Shown one piece after another: positions 40,951-50,024 of a DNA stretch of 50,624 nucleotides. Position numbers and translations under genes: made by a program. The DNA lies in NCBI GenBank assembly GCA_022820365.1, contig JAJEFO010000134.1, positions 1-50,624 on the forward strand, in the 5' to 3' direction. The stretch is from Silicimonas sp. (lineage in GTDB: Bacteria; Pseudomonadota; Alphaproteobacteria; Rhodobacterales; Rhodobacteraceae). Position 1 is the stretch's first letter; every line of letters starts with the position of its first letter. The notes under the pieces were generated by a model. That model was given only the letters and a program-made list of their open reading frames with translations, searched no databases and was not told the DNA's origin.

Positions 40951-41847
40951 ATGATCCAGATTGGCAACGCGCCGTGCAGCTGGGGCGTGGAATTCGCCGA
41001 TGATCCGAGGAACCCGCCATGGCGCCAGGTCCTGGGGGAAAACAGGGACGCCGGATACACGGGCATCGAGCTTGGTCCCGTCGGGTACATGCCCGAGGAT
41101 CCGGCGGTGCTCTCGGAAGCCCTGGACGAGTTCGGCCAGTCGCTGATTGGCGGCGTCGTGTTTCGTCCGTTCCATGATCCGGCCCAGTGGGAGAACGTGC
41201 TGGACGGCTCGATCCGGACCTGCAAGGCGCTCGTGGCGCATGGGGCGAGGCATCTGGTCCTGATCGACTCGATTTCAGAACGCCGTGCGGCCACGGCGGG
41301 CCGAGCCGACGAGGCCGAACAGATGGACAAGGCGGAGTGGAAAGCCTATCGCGACCGGATTGTTGCCGTGTCGAAGATGGGAGCCGAAGAGTACGGCCTG
41401 ACTGTTGGCATTCACGCGCATGCCGCAGGGTTCATGGACTTCGAGCCAGAACTGGAGAGACTTCTGAACGAGGTTGACGAGAGCATTCTGAAGATCTGTT
41501 TCGATACCGGGCACCACTCGTATGCGGGCTTCGATCCAGTGGCCTTCATGGAGCGGCATATGGCGCGCATCAGCTACGTGCACTTCAAGGACATAGATCC
41601 TGCCGTCAAGTCTAGGGTGATTGCAGACAGGATCGGGTTCTATGACGCCTGCGGGCAAGGAATTTTTTGTACGCTGGGCAACGGCGATGTGGACTTCCCG
41701 CGTGTCAGGGACATTCTCCTGGAGCACGGATTCGACGGCTGGTGCACTGTCGAGCAGGACTGTGACCCGGCCGGTGCGACGTCGCCGATCGAGGATGCAC
41801 GCTACAATCGCGAGTACCTCGGGTCCATCGGGTTCGAGGATCGCTGA
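40951..41847 (+). CDS. IolE/IolI-like TIM-barrel isomerase or inosose dehydratase
   Basis: The 298-residue protein begins IQIGNAPCSWGVEFADDP, as IolE proteins do (N-A-P-C-S-W-G), and contains GYTGIELGPVGYMPED near 37, HAHAAGFMDFEPELERLL near 154, CFDTGHHSYAGFDPV near 182 and YVHFKDIDPAVK near 210, with the His/Asp/Glu metal set of the xylose-isomerase-like barrel. IolE dehydrates inosose to the IolD substrate, completing the steps present here. ATG 40951 follows GGAG at eight bases, 16 bp after the previous stop. An IolI or IolH role is possible. Confidence 0.87.
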   Translation: MIQIGNAPCSWGVEFADDPRNPPWRQVLGENRDAGYTGIELGPVGYMPEDPAVLSEALDEFGQSLIGGVVFRPFHDPAQWENVLDGSIRTCKALVAHGARHLVLIDSISERRAATAGRADEAEQMDKAEWKAYRDRIVAVSKMGAEEYGLTVGIHAHAAGFMDFEPELERLLNEVDESILKICFDTGHHSYAGFDPVAFMERHMARISYVHFKDIDPAVKSRVIADRIGFYDACGQGIFCTLGNGDVDFPRVRDILLEHGFDGWCTVEQDCDPAGATSPIEDARYNREYLGSIGFEDR

Positions 41848-42077
41848 ACACGCGCGAGACTGGCGGGGAAGCCCTGTGCATCCAACCGCGTTTCCGCCGA
41901 GGACAAGAAGTTCCGGCATCGCCGTGATCTCGTTCGACCGGTCATCGAACCTGACTTGGCCGAGTGTCAGGAGCGCCTCCTCAGCGAAGGATGCGGCGAG
42001 ATGCAGCGGCCATTGACGGGCAACACGAATTGCAATCTGGGTCTTGACGGGCTTCATGGTAGGTTGAGGGGCGCACA

Positions 42078-43034
42078 ATGACTTTTCTGACGTTTGTACT
42101 GCGCAAGGCTCGGGCCCTGTTCGCCAGCCTGTCGTCCGCGTTGCTGATCGCGGCGAGCGTGCCGGGTCCGGCGGTGGCGCAAGACATCCGGGACGGGACA
42201 CCGCGCATCGCCGTGATGTCCGCCTTTGCCCCGGAACTGGAAATTCTCAAGGGGGAACTGCGGGACAGCTCGGAGCATTTTGCGAACGGCGTGAACTTCG
42301 CAACCGGCACGCTGGAAGGACATAGAGTCGTGCTGTTCCTGAGCGGGATCAGTGTTGTCAACGCTGCGATGACTGCGCAGCTAGCGTTCGACCGATTTGA
42401 CATCGACAGGATCGTGTTTTCCGGCATCGCAGGCGGTGTCGACCCTTCGCTCGGCATAGGCGACGTGGTGATCGCAACGCGTTGGGGGCAGTATCTGGAG
42501 ATGCTGTTCGCGCGCGAGGTCGACGGCGGCTGGGCGACATTGCCGTTCTTCGAGTATCCTTTCGGGAACTTCGGCATGATGTTTCCCCGCTCGGTCACGG
42601 TGCTGCGTGCCGGAGCCGACGGGCCCGAGACTCGCTTCTGGTTTCCGGTGGACGGGGCGTTGCTGGACGCGGCGCGTAGCGCAACGGACATGGTGACGCT
42701 TGCGCGTTGCACCGCAGACGGCCGTTGCCTCGACAGGCCTCCACGCATTGTGGTCGGCGGTTCCGGGGTCTCGGGTGGGGCCTTTGTCGACAATGCGGCT
42801 TTCCGGACGTGGGTCTACGAGACGTTCGGCGCGCAGCTCCTGGACATGGAGAGCGCCGCAGTTGCCCATGTCGCCTATGCCAACGACGTGCCGTTCGTCG
42901 CGGTGCGCAGTCTCGCCGACCTTGCCGGCGGCGGGGAAGGTGCGAACCAGATGGAGACATTCCTCGACCTTGCGGCGGGCAACGCGGCCGCAGTGGTCAA
43001 GACTATGTTGAGAGAGATGCCGGATCGGCCCTGA
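42078..43034 (+). CDS. Exported MTA/SAH-nucleosidase-like phosphorylase-superfamily protein
   Basis: The 318-residue protein has a signal peptide (about 1-35; SSALLIAASVPGPAVAQD) and then a nucleoside-phosphorylase superfamily fold. RIAVMSAFAPELEILKGEL near 43 has the catalytic Glu region of MTA/SAH nucleosidases, FSGIAGGVDPSLGIGDVVIAT near 115 the ribose-site glycines, and LLDMESAAVAHVAY near 255 the MES motif. Cytoplasmic MtnN is about 230 residues, so this is longer and exported. It may scavenge purine nucleosides outside the cell. ATG 42078 follows GAGGGG. Confidence 0.85.
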   Translation: MTFLTFVLRKARALFASLSSALLIAASVPGPAVAQDIRDGTPRIAVMSAFAPELEILKGELRDSSEHFANGVNFATGTLEGHRVVLFLSGISVVNAAMTAQLAFDRFDIDRIVFSGIAGGVDPSLGIGDVVIATRWGQYLEMLFAREVDGGWATLPFFEYPFGNFGMMFPRSVTVLRAGADGPETRFWFPVDGALLDAARSATDMVTLARCTADGRCLDRPPRIVVGGSGVSGGAFVDNAAFRTWVYETFGAQLLDMESAAVAHVAYANDVPFVAVRSLADLAGGGEGANQMETFLDLAAGNAAAVVKTMLREMPDRP

Positions 43035-43047
43035 AAGGCAGGTCCGG

Positions 43048-44910
43048 TCAGTACAGAAGGTTCAGGACGCCGAGCGAGACGACGAGGAACAGGATCGACA
43101 TGAATACTCCTGCCCGCATGAAATCGACGACCGAATAGCCGCCCGGTCCCATGATAAGCGCGTTGACCTGGTGCGTCGGGATCAAGAAAGAATTCGAGGT
43201 GGATATAGCGACCGTCAGGGCAAAGAGGGCTGGGTCTGCATCCGCGCCGAGGGCTATGTTCACGGCCAGGGGCACAAGGAGAACGGTGGCTCCGACGTTT
43301 GACATCACGAGCGTGAAGAACGTGGCCAAGACCGCAATTGCGGCCTGGAGAACCCAGAGCGGCATTCCATCCATGGCAAAAAGGATTAGGTCTGCGACCC
43401 AGGCGGCCGTTCCCGTCGCCTGCACCGCTTGTCCCAAGGGAATTAGACTGGCCAGCAGAAAGACGGTTTGCCAACTGACTGCGGCGTAGGCTTCCTCGAC
43501 GGAAATCACTCGACTGAGGATCATTCCGACGGCGCCGACCAGCAGGCAAAGTGAAAGAACGAGATTGGAAAACAGGACCAGCGCGATCGCAATGGCGAAG
43601 AACAGGAGCGCCCAGCCGATCTTCTTGGGCCTTATGTCCTCGTGAGGAAATTCGGTTGTCACCACAACAAAGTCGCGATCCGCCTCCAGCCGCACCAAGG
43701 CCTCCCAAGGCGTGTGACAGACCAGCGTGTCTCCGGCCGCGAGCGGCATGGTGCCAAAGTCCGGGCTGTCCTGCGTGACTGCGTTTCCGCCACGGTAGAC
43801 GATCAACGGCGAAAGCCCGTAGACCTTGCGGAGCCAAAGCTCCCGCATGCTCTTGCCGATAATCCCGGATCCCGGCGGAATCACGACCTCGGCAATGCCT
43901 GCCTTGCCTGGATGGAGCGTTTCCGCAAAAGTCTCGAGTTCCGATGCCTCGGGGAGCTCGAATGCGTCCTTGAAATCCGCTATGTCCCGGGCGTCGGAAA
44001 TTATCGCGAGCTTGGCTGGCGCCTCAATGAGAACGTCCCGCGGCGGGGCGGTGTAGGTCCGGCCCTGGAATGCCGTCGCAATGACCTGGACATTGAATGC
44101 GCGCTGGAGATCGCCCAGCGTATGACCGGCGAGAAGGCTGCCGTGAGGCACGTCGATTTCGTGGATGACGCCGTCAAGCCCGTATGTCGCGTTGAAATAC
44201 TCAAGAGTCGACTGCGCCGCACCGGAGTCGTCGCGCGCGGTGCTCGGCAGCACGAACTTGCCAAACAGGATGAAGTAGAGGAGGCCGGTCGCAACCAAAG
44301 CAATTCCGATCGGCGTGACGGAAAAGAGAGAGTAGGTGTCCATTTGGGCGCCTTCTCCCAGCGTCTCGTTTATGGAGACGAGCAGATCGTTCAGGAGGAT
44401 CAGAGGCGACGAGCCGACCAAGGTCATGGTGCCGCCGAGGATGGCGCAGAAGCCCATCGGCATCAAAAGCCGTGACATGGGCAGGCCCGTTCTCGTGGAC
44501 ACCCGGTTGACCACGGGCAGGAAGAGAGCCGCCGCGCCGACGTTCTGCATGAAACTGGAGATCACGCCGACCGTGGAGGAGATCAGGAAGATGATCCGGG
44601 ACTCTGTTTTGCCGCCGACCCTTGTGATCCATGCCGCCACGGTTGACATCGCACCGGTTCGGTCAAGGCCCGCGCCAATGATCATGACCGCGATGATCGA
44701 GATTACAGCGTTGGAGCCAAACCCGCTGAACAGCTGACGGAGGTCAGCAAGGCCTTCAAGTCCGGGCACCATTGTCAAGAGGCCCAGAAGCACCATGATC
44801 GAGAACGCGGCGACATCGACACGCACGATTTCCGAGACAAAGAGCCCGACGGTAATTGCTAGGATCGCCAGAACGACAGTCATCTCGAATGTAAGGCCAA
44901 GTGCCTCCAC
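43048..44910 (-). CDS. SLC13-family anion permease with two RCK_C (TrkA-C) domains
   Basis: The 620-residue protein has hydrophobic bundles at both ends (about 1-200 and 415-620) and a hydrophilic centre (about 220-400) made of two TrkA-C-like domains; PHGSLLAGHTLGDLQRAFNVQVIA opens the first and PPGSGIIGKSMRELWLRKVYGL the second. This is the layout of DASS/CitT-type SLC13 permeases in bacteria, moving sulfate, dicarboxylates or other anions. The last segment carries SNSFLIPTHQVNALIMGPGGY. The start is GTG 44910; ATG 44883 is possible. It converges with the nucleosidase gene. Confidence 0.9.
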   Translation of the reverse strand: MEALGLTFEMTVVLAILAITVGLFVSEIVRVDVAAFSIMVLLGLLTMVPGLEGLADLRQLFSGFGSNAVISIIAVMIIGAGLDRTGAMSTVAAWITRVGGKTESRIIFLISSTVGVISSFMQNVGAAALFLPVVNRVSTRTGLPMSRLLMPMGFCAILGGTMTLVGSSPLILLNDLLVSINETLGEGAQMDTYSLFSVTPIGIALVATGLLYFILFGKFVLPSTARDDSGAAQSTLEYFNATYGLDGVIHEIDVPHGSLLAGHTLGDLQRAFNVQVIATAFQGRTYTAPPRDVLIEAPAKLAIISDARDIADFKDAFELPEASELETFAETLHPGKAGIAEVVIPPGSGIIGKSMRELWLRKVYGLSPLIVYRGGNAVTQDSPDFGTMPLAAGDTLVCHTPWEALVRLEADRDFVVVTTEFPHEDIRPKKIGWALLFFAIAIALVLFSNLVLSLCLLVGAVGMILSRVISVEEAYAAVSWQTVFLLASLIPLGQAVQATGTAAWVADLILFAMDGMPLWVLQAAIAVLATFFTLVMSNVGATVLLVPLAVNIALGADADPALFALTVAISTSNSFLIPTHQVNALIMGPGGYSVVDFMRAGVFMSILFLVVSLGVLNLLY

Positions 44911-45138
44911 GTTGCCGCCTTTCGTTCGCGTTGTTCAGAGCGTTATGTCTTGAAACCGGAATTCCTGTCCGGATCAATGGGGTCCGGGGAAATTTCCGGA
45001 TTCAGGCGACATTTGCCTGACTTTCGAGACTAGGGCGGATGTCTCGCAAGGTGACATGTTCTTGCCGGAAGCGGCTTGACGATTCCATCGATCGTGCGCC
45101 TTGGCTCTTCAGTCGGGCACATTGCAGATAGCCTGACG

Positions 45139-45609
45139 CTACGATCCGATTCGGGCTGACACGGATCGCTCACGGGCCTCGCGGTCAGCCAACCAGTCCT
45201 CAAATCCCAGGATCGTTTGTCCGGCGGCTACGGACGCACGCCAATCCGCCTGATGGTCAGGAGCTACCCGTTCCGAATCCGGAAGGATGACTCCGTTTAC
45301 CATCCATGATGCGACGGGGATGCCCCTCAACCAGTCCGAGACAGAGGGAATTCGTCGACAATCTTCTCGGACATGCTGTTCCGCGACAAATCGCACCGGC
45401 ACCGCCCGCCCGTCAGAATTGACGAGCGAGCGGCCGAATACCTGCTGCGCCTCAAAGATGCCGTGGCTGTGATGTCTCAGGGCCCGATGGACCGGAAGCG
45501 CTTCATGAGCCTTCGAAGCATCGAACCAGTCATGAATCGCATGATAATCGGCAGGAACCCCACCGAATTTTCTCGCGGAACTTTCCGCATGGTGATTGGG
45601 ATGCGCCAC
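45139..45609 (-). CDS. DUF6915-family protein
   Basis: The 156-residue protein matches the DUF6915 pattern: AHPNHHAESSARKFGGVPADY, HDWFDASKAHEALPVHRALRHHSHGIF and SDGRAVPVRFVAEQHVREDC (near 70), then a DWLRGIPVASWM segment. The function is unknown; the family often occurs on plasmids and conjugative elements. GTG 45609 is chosen because the conserved part starts at once and it lies one base after the DUF6878 stop. The pair would be one operon. Confidence 0.8.
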   Translation of the reverse strand: MAHPNHHAESSARKFGGVPADYHAIHDWFDASKAHEALPVHRALRHHSHGIFEAQQVFGRSLVNSDGRAVPVRFVAEQHVREDCRRIPSVSDWLRGIPVASWMVNGVILPDSERVAPDHQADWRASVAAGQTILGFEDWLADREARERSVSARIGS

Positions 45610-45610
45610 C

Positions 45611-46024
45611 TCAGACGTCCTCGTGGACCGATTCAATGCTATCATAGATGAACGCGACGTGATTGACGTCGATCCGATCCTTGCCAATGTCCCACGTCAA
45701 CGTGCCTTCGCCCCCGTCATCGATTTCAAAGCCGGGATTCAAATTGTATGCGATCGCCCAAATGAAGTCTGCAAGCCTGGTGGCCAGTTCCTTGACCTCG
45801 ACGTCCGTCGGCGACACGGTGACATGGTTTACATTGCCGGAATCGCCGTAGCCGTCGTAACCGGCTTCGACCCGCTCCACGCCTTTGGTGCGCAGCAGGT
45901 CCCGCAGTTCGACACGTTCCCTTTGCCGCACCTCTTCCGCCTTGCGCTCTCTCTCGGCCCAATCCGCTGCCGCAGATGTCTTTGGGCGGCTGTGCCCGTT
46001 TGGGGTGCCTGGGTCATTGGTCAC
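45611..46024 (-). CDS. DUF6878-family protein
   Basis: The 137-residue protein has a charged, helical N-terminus (about 15-50, ADWAERERKAEEVRQRERVE) and then the DUF6878 core: YDGYGDSGNVNHVTV near 60, GFEIDDGGEGTLTWDI near 104 and an acidic C-terminus. No biochemical function is known. GTG 46024 has a strong GGAGGA (46033-46038) eight bases away and is therefore used. Two LexA boxes lie 53 and 86 bp upstream. It is the first gene of an operon with the DUF6915 gene. Confidence 0.78.
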   Translation of the reverse strand: MTNDPGTPNGHSRPKTSAAADWAERERKAEEVRQRERVELRDLLRTKGVERVEAGYDGYGDSGNVNHVTVSPTDVEVKELATRLADFIWAIAYNLNPGFEIDDGGEGTLTWDIGKDRIDVNHVAFIYDSIESVHEDV

Positions 46025-46076
46025 TGTCGAAATCCTCCTTTGCAAACGAATGAAGACCTGCATCAAGACACGTAAT

Positions 46077-46124
46077 GTTCAATTTATGTTCCGACTTTTG
46101 CTTGAGATTGTTCATCATATGTTC
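46077..46124. promoter_or_regulatory. Two LexA (SOS) boxes of alphaproteobacterial type
   Basis: GTTCAATTTATGTTC (46077-46091) and GTTCATCATATGTTC (46110-46124) each fit GTTC-N7-GTTC, the direct-repeat LexA box of Rhodobacter and related alphaproteobacteria. Their starts are 33 bp apart, about three helical turns. They sit directly upstream of the DUF6878-DUF6915 operon and about 380 bp before the divergent ArdC-like gene. LexA binding is inferred from the sequence match. Confidence 0.75.
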
Positions 46125-46502
46125 CATGATGCGCATGTCAAGCCAATCTCTTGGAGCCTTGTCCACGATGGATCTGCAGACCAGCCCGTCAGTTCGATCG
46201 CTGCAAGATTTGTGTGTCCATTCAATCCATTGCGCGGCCTGCGGGCGCATCCTGATCTGGCGGAGTCCCGTAGCGGCCAGTGCCGTCCGGCGACGTGTCG
46301 CGCCGCAGGGACGAATCGGAACACTCCGCCGAATCATGAAATTCGGGCCCCGCGTGAATGATTCGGACGGAAGGACTCCCGAACGGCAGAGCGGAATGAA
46401 GTTCGTCCAACTCTGGGGTGCCGCATGCGCGACCCGTTCAGATCTTCTCTGCAGATCTATTGGGAAGCGTGATCTGCGCAATTTCGAGAGGGAGTCGTGC
46501 CA
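46125..46502. other. Long leader between SOS boxes and ardC-like gene
   Basis: No gene is supported in the 378 bp. A long open frame on the minus strand covers it but crosses the promoter and shows no family features. The plus-strand end carries GAGAGGGAG (46486-46494), the ribosome site of the ArdC-like gene. Confidence 0.4.
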
Positions 46503-47681
46503 ATGTCGATGAAGATCATAACGTCCGGGGTCGAAACCCTGGTGAATCGGTCCGGCGAAAAGTGCCGGTCGATCCGGTTCAATTTCAGGGGGCCGTGTCA
46601 GGAACGTGACGATACGGTCGAACCAGGAGTCTGGCTCCATGTAAGGCACTCCAACACTGCGGCAAAGGCTGAGGTCGAGGAAGGCGCGGCAGCTTCCAGC
46701 GGGTCCAAGGGAAGCCGCAAATCGAGGAAGTCGCCAGGAAAGGTCAGCAGGTCTCGCGAGATTTGCGGATATGTGACCGACGCAATTGTCGATGCCTTGA
46801 CACGAGGCTCCCCGCCTTGGCGGACCCCTTGGCAACCCGGGCGCGGTGCGGCCCTGTTGCCGCTCCGGGCCTGCGGTACGCCGTACCGAGGGATTAACGT
46901 GGTCATGCTTTGGCGCAAGGCAATTTCCATGGGATACTCAGCGCCGTTCTGGATGACCTATCGTCAGGCAGCGGTACGCGGGGGACAGGTTCGCAAGGGT
47001 GAGCGCGGAACGACGGTCATCAAGGTCGGAACCGTGATGCGCGAAAGCGACAATCCGGATGAGGAGCCGACAAGATACGGATACTTGCGATCATATCGGG
47101 TCTTCAATCTGGATCAGATTGATGGCTTGGACGATCAGTTTCGCGCAGCAGCTGATCGGCCCAAGATCTCGGGAGCAGGCATTGACCCCGACTTGATGGC
47201 ATGGTTCCGGCGGCTCGGCGTGGGGATCGAGACTTCCGGGGCGCCGCGCGCGTTCTACGATGTTGCCCGTGACGTGATCCACATGCCGCCCGAAGACTGT
47301 TTCCAGGACGGCGCAACCTACGCCGGCGTGCTGTTGCACGAAACGATTCATGCGACCGGGGCTCCGCATCGGCTCGACCGGCGCTTGAGCGAGGCATTCA
47401 GCGACACCCGATATGCGCACGAAGAGCTCATTGCCGAACTGGGCTCGGCCATGGTGGGAGCATTGCTCGGCATTGAGCCCCGTTTCGAGGAGAACGCGGC
47501 CTATTTGAAGGAGTGGGTCAAGATCCTGAAATCGGACCATCGAGCGATCCTCAAGGCGGCCTCGGCAGCCCAGGCGGCTTGCGACTGGCTGATCACGCAA
47601 GCGGGTGACCTTGCCGGCAAGCCGATTGCTACGAAACATCCAGAGGAGTCCGAGGCGACGACCATATCCCACGGCCATTAG
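46503..47681 (+). CDS. ArdC-family antirestriction protein with N-terminal extension
   Basis: The 392-residue protein has the ArdC N-terminal ssDNA-binding domain (about 85-215; YVTDAIVDALTRGSPPWRTPW, TPYRGINVVMLW, FWMTYRQA, GERGTTVIKVG) and a C-terminal zincin-like peptidase domain with HETIH in LLHETIHATGAPHRL near 278 and HEELIAELGSAMVGALLG near 305. ArdC shields incoming single-stranded plasmid DNA from restriction. About 80 residues precede the usual start, with no recognised domain. ATG 46503 is eight bases after GAGAGGGAG; GTG 46497 is the outer alternative. Confidence 0.88.
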   Translation: MSMKIITSGVETLVNRSGEKCRSIRFNFRGPCQERDDTVEPGVWLHVRHSNTAAKAEVEEGAAASSGSKGSRKSRKSPGKVSRSREICGYVTDAIVDALTRGSPPWRTPWQPGRGAALLPLRACGTPYRGINVVMLWRKAISMGYSAPFWMTYRQAAVRGGQVRKGERGTTVIKVGTVMRESDNPDEEPTRYGYLRSYRVFNLDQIDGLDDQFRAAADRPKISGAGIDPDLMAWFRRLGVGIETSGAPRAFYDVARDVIHMPPEDCFQDGATYAGVLLHETIHATGAPHRLDRRLSEAFSDTRYAHEELIAELGSAMVGALLGIEPRFEENAAYLKEWVKILKSDHRAILKAASAAQAACDWLITQAGDLAGKPIATKHPEESEATTISHGH

Positions 47682-47803
47682 GCCTTGTCGCCGAAAAGCG
47701 TGGCCAAAGTGTCTCATGCGCTGGTCGGACGCGTCTCGGTGCGACAAGGCGGGGCAATTGACGGTCTTGCGGCCCCCTTTACCACGATGCACACATTGCC
47801 GCC

Positions 47804-48796
47804 ATGATTGAGAAATTCGGCGTCACCGCATCGGGCCGGGAGGTTCATCGACTGACCCTTCAGGACGGCCCGCTCGCAGCACGTGTCATTACGTTTGGTT
47901 CCGCGCTTCAGGATGTTCGCCTGGAAGGCCTGCAGCACAGCCTGACCGTTGGGAGCCCTGACATCTCGGCATATGAGGGTCCGCTCGGTCATTGCGGAAC
48001 GATCATGGGCCCGGTCGCCAACCGCATTGCGGGTGCCCGTGCCAGGATAGACGGCATAGAGTACCGATTTGAAAAGAATTTCCTCAATGCCCACACGCTC
48101 CATGGCGGCGGCGGCGCGTTTCACAAGAGAGTATGGGAACTGGTCGACCATTCCGAGCGCCACGCCACGCTCGTGCTCGTGGCACCCGACGGCGAAGGTG
48201 GTTTCCCGGGCACACGCCGCATCGAGGCGAGATTTGAAACGACAGGCAGGACCCTGTCCCTCACGCTCACGGCAAAGACCGACGCCCCGACAATCCTGAA
48301 TCTCGCAAACCACAGCTACTGGCGGCTGGGCGAAGCGTCCACGACCGGAGGTCACGTGTTGCAGGTTCACGCTGACAGGTATCTGCCCAGCGATCCAGGC
48401 ACCACGATTCCGACGGGCGAGATTGCGGATGTCGCCGGCACGCGCTTCGATTGCCGCGATGGGCGCGCATTGAGAAACGGCGCTGATGGCCTTCTTGACA
48501 CGAATTTCTGCTTGTCCGGTTCTCGCCAACCGCTCAGGGAGGTTGCGCGCCTGACCGGTCCCGACGCCATGATGGTGATGGCAAGCACCGAGCCCGGCCT
48601 CCAGGCGTTCGACGGGCACATTCTTGACTATCCGGACCAGCGAACAAACGACGGGTTTGCACCGGTTCCGTATTGCGGCCTTGCCCTCGAAGCGCAGTTC
48701 TGGCCCAACGCGCCGCACGAACCGGGATTTCCAGACATCACGCTGTTCCCTGACCAGAATTGGCGGCAGGTCACGACCTGGACGTTCAAGACTTGA
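47804..48796 (+). CDS. galM: Aldose 1-epimerase family protein
   Basis: The 330-residue protein has GalM features: GPVANRIAGARARIDG near 68 with the conserved N-R, NAHTLHGGGGAFHKRVWEL near 97, LNLANHSYWRLGE near 165 with the catalytic His, and GLALEAQFWPNAPHEPGFP near 287 with the catalytic Glu. It interconverts alpha and beta anomers of aldoses. ATG 47804 is the first in-frame start. It is a single gene after ArdC; its function may serve the sugar enzymes in the window. Confidence 0.92.
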   Translation: MIEKFGVTASGREVHRLTLQDGPLAARVITFGSALQDVRLEGLQHSLTVGSPDISAYEGPLGHCGTIMGPVANRIAGARARIDGIEYRFEKNFLNAHTLHGGGGAFHKRVWELVDHSERHATLVLVAPDGEGGFPGTRRIEARFETTGRTLSLTLTAKTDAPTILNLANHSYWRLGEASTTGGHVLQVHADRYLPSDPGTTIPTGEIADVAGTRFDCRDGRALRNGADGLLDTNFCLSGSRQPLREVARLTGPDAMMVMASTEPGLQAFDGHILDYPDQRTNDGFAPVPYCGLALEAQFWPNAPHEPGFPDITLFPDQNWRQVTTWTFKT

Positions 48797-49106
48797 GACG
48801 GTCAGAATCGCGCAAGTCGATGCGCATCAGTCGCTGAACTGCCGGAGTCATGTTGTCCCCGCCGCCACTCACTTCAAGTGGAAGTCCGACGGCGTGTTCG
48901 TCGTGCACCCTTGAGAGACATGATTGGCTTCGTGGCGCGAAAGTCGCAATGCGACCGCATTGCCGGAGTGGGAGGACCGAACGCCTGTCCCCGATCATTC
49001 GAGTTGCGCGGCTTAGGCATTTGCATGGATATTGTTGTCGTCGTCGAATGATATCACGGGGTATGACAACTGGCCGGGTCGAAGAAGGTCCCCGAGCACC
49101 GCCGGG
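48797..49106. other. Intergenic region between convergent genes
   Basis: The 310 bp between galM and the DapA-like gene hold no supported gene. A minus-strand stretch (about 48791-48940) reads HAVGLPLEVSGGGDNMTPAV and could be a decayed gene end, but I cannot name it. No clear terminator was seen. Confidence 0.35.
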
Positions 49107-50024
49107 TCAATCGTCGTCGTCGCCATTCCGAGGCATCATGACATGCTCTCTCAGGAATTCTCGAAGTCGCGATTCCTGCGCCTCGGAAAGAGGCCAGGAC
49201 GATGGCGGACGCGCCGGTCCGCAATTCTCGCCCATCAAGGCCAAGGCTGCCTTCACGACCGAAACGTTCGTTCCGCCCATTTCCTCCGCGCGGAGTTCTT
49301 CGAAGGCGCGAATGCCGTCAATGAGGGCCAGCGCCTCATCGTCGTTCCCCATATCGAGTGCGGCATGAATCTCAGCAGAACGTTTCGGCCAAACGTTGAT
49401 GAGGCCGGACGTGAACCCTCGGGCTCCGACCGCGTAGAGCTGCGGCGCCCAGATCTCGGCCAGGCCGCAGATCCAGTCGATGTGATCGGGCGACGCGGCA
49501 ATGGCTTCCGCTAGCTTCTCGGGTGATGGCGTCGCCCATTTTACGCCTACGACGTTATCAACTTTACAGAGATCGGCGATCGTACGCGTGCCGATCATGT
49601 CATTGCGCAGGTAGAGCAGGACTGGTGTTCCTTGGGCAGCATCCGAAATATGTGCGACGTAGTCTCTCAGGCCCCTAGGCGAGACGAACGGGTCGGGCGG
49701 CTGGTGAATCATGATTGCTGCAGCGCCTGCCGCAACTGAAGCTTGAGCCAATGCACAAGCCTCATTTACTGAACGTCCGACTCCGCCGATCAAGGGTGCG
49801 CGCCCGCTGATCGTTGCAGCGGCGGCATCCACCATCGTCAATGCCTCGTCGATCCTCAGGCCATAGAATTCGCTCGTGTTTCCATTGATCGTCAGGGCGT
49901 GAATGCCTGCCTCGACTGCCCGATCCACGATGGGCGCGAGTCGACCAGCGGCGATATTCCCGTCCCCGTCAAACGGTGTGACGAGGATTCCGGAGATGCC
50001 GGTCAGTTGGATGGTGGTATACAT
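49107..50024 (-). CDS. DapA-family (dihydrodipicolinate synthase-like) aldolase
   Basis: The 305-residue TIM-barrel protein has the DapA-family set: GISGILVTPFDGDGNI near 8, NGNTSEFYGLRIDEAL near 47, PLIGGVGRSVNEA near 77, LLYLRND near 140 with the active-site Tyr, and VVGVKWATPSPEKL near 163 with the Schiff-base Lys. Family members make or cleave 2-oxoacids such as KDG, KDX, N-acetylneuraminate or dihydrodipicolinate. With galM alongside, a sugar-acid role is more likely than lysine synthesis. The start is ATG 50024; ATG 50051 is possible. Confidence 0.87.
   Translation of the reverse strand: MYTTIQLTGISGILVTPFDGDGNIAAGRLAPIVDRAVEAGIHALTINGNTSEFYGLRIDEALTMVDAAAATISGRAPLIGGVGRSVNEACALAQASVAAGAAAIMIHQPPDPFVSPRGLRDYVAHISDAAQGTPVLLYLRNDMIGTRTIADLCKVDNVVGVKWATPSPEKLAEAIAASPDHIDWICGLAEIWAPQLYAVGARGFTSGLINVWPKRSAEIHAALDMGNDDEALALIDGIRAFEELRAEEMGGTNVSVVKAALALMGENCGPARPPSSWPLSEAQESRLREFLREHVMMPRNGDDDD

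Noticed and set aside
46014-46835. 273-codon open frame on the minus strand
   Set aside because: It crosses the LexA boxes, the DUF6878 start and the ArdC start, and shows no recognisable domain.
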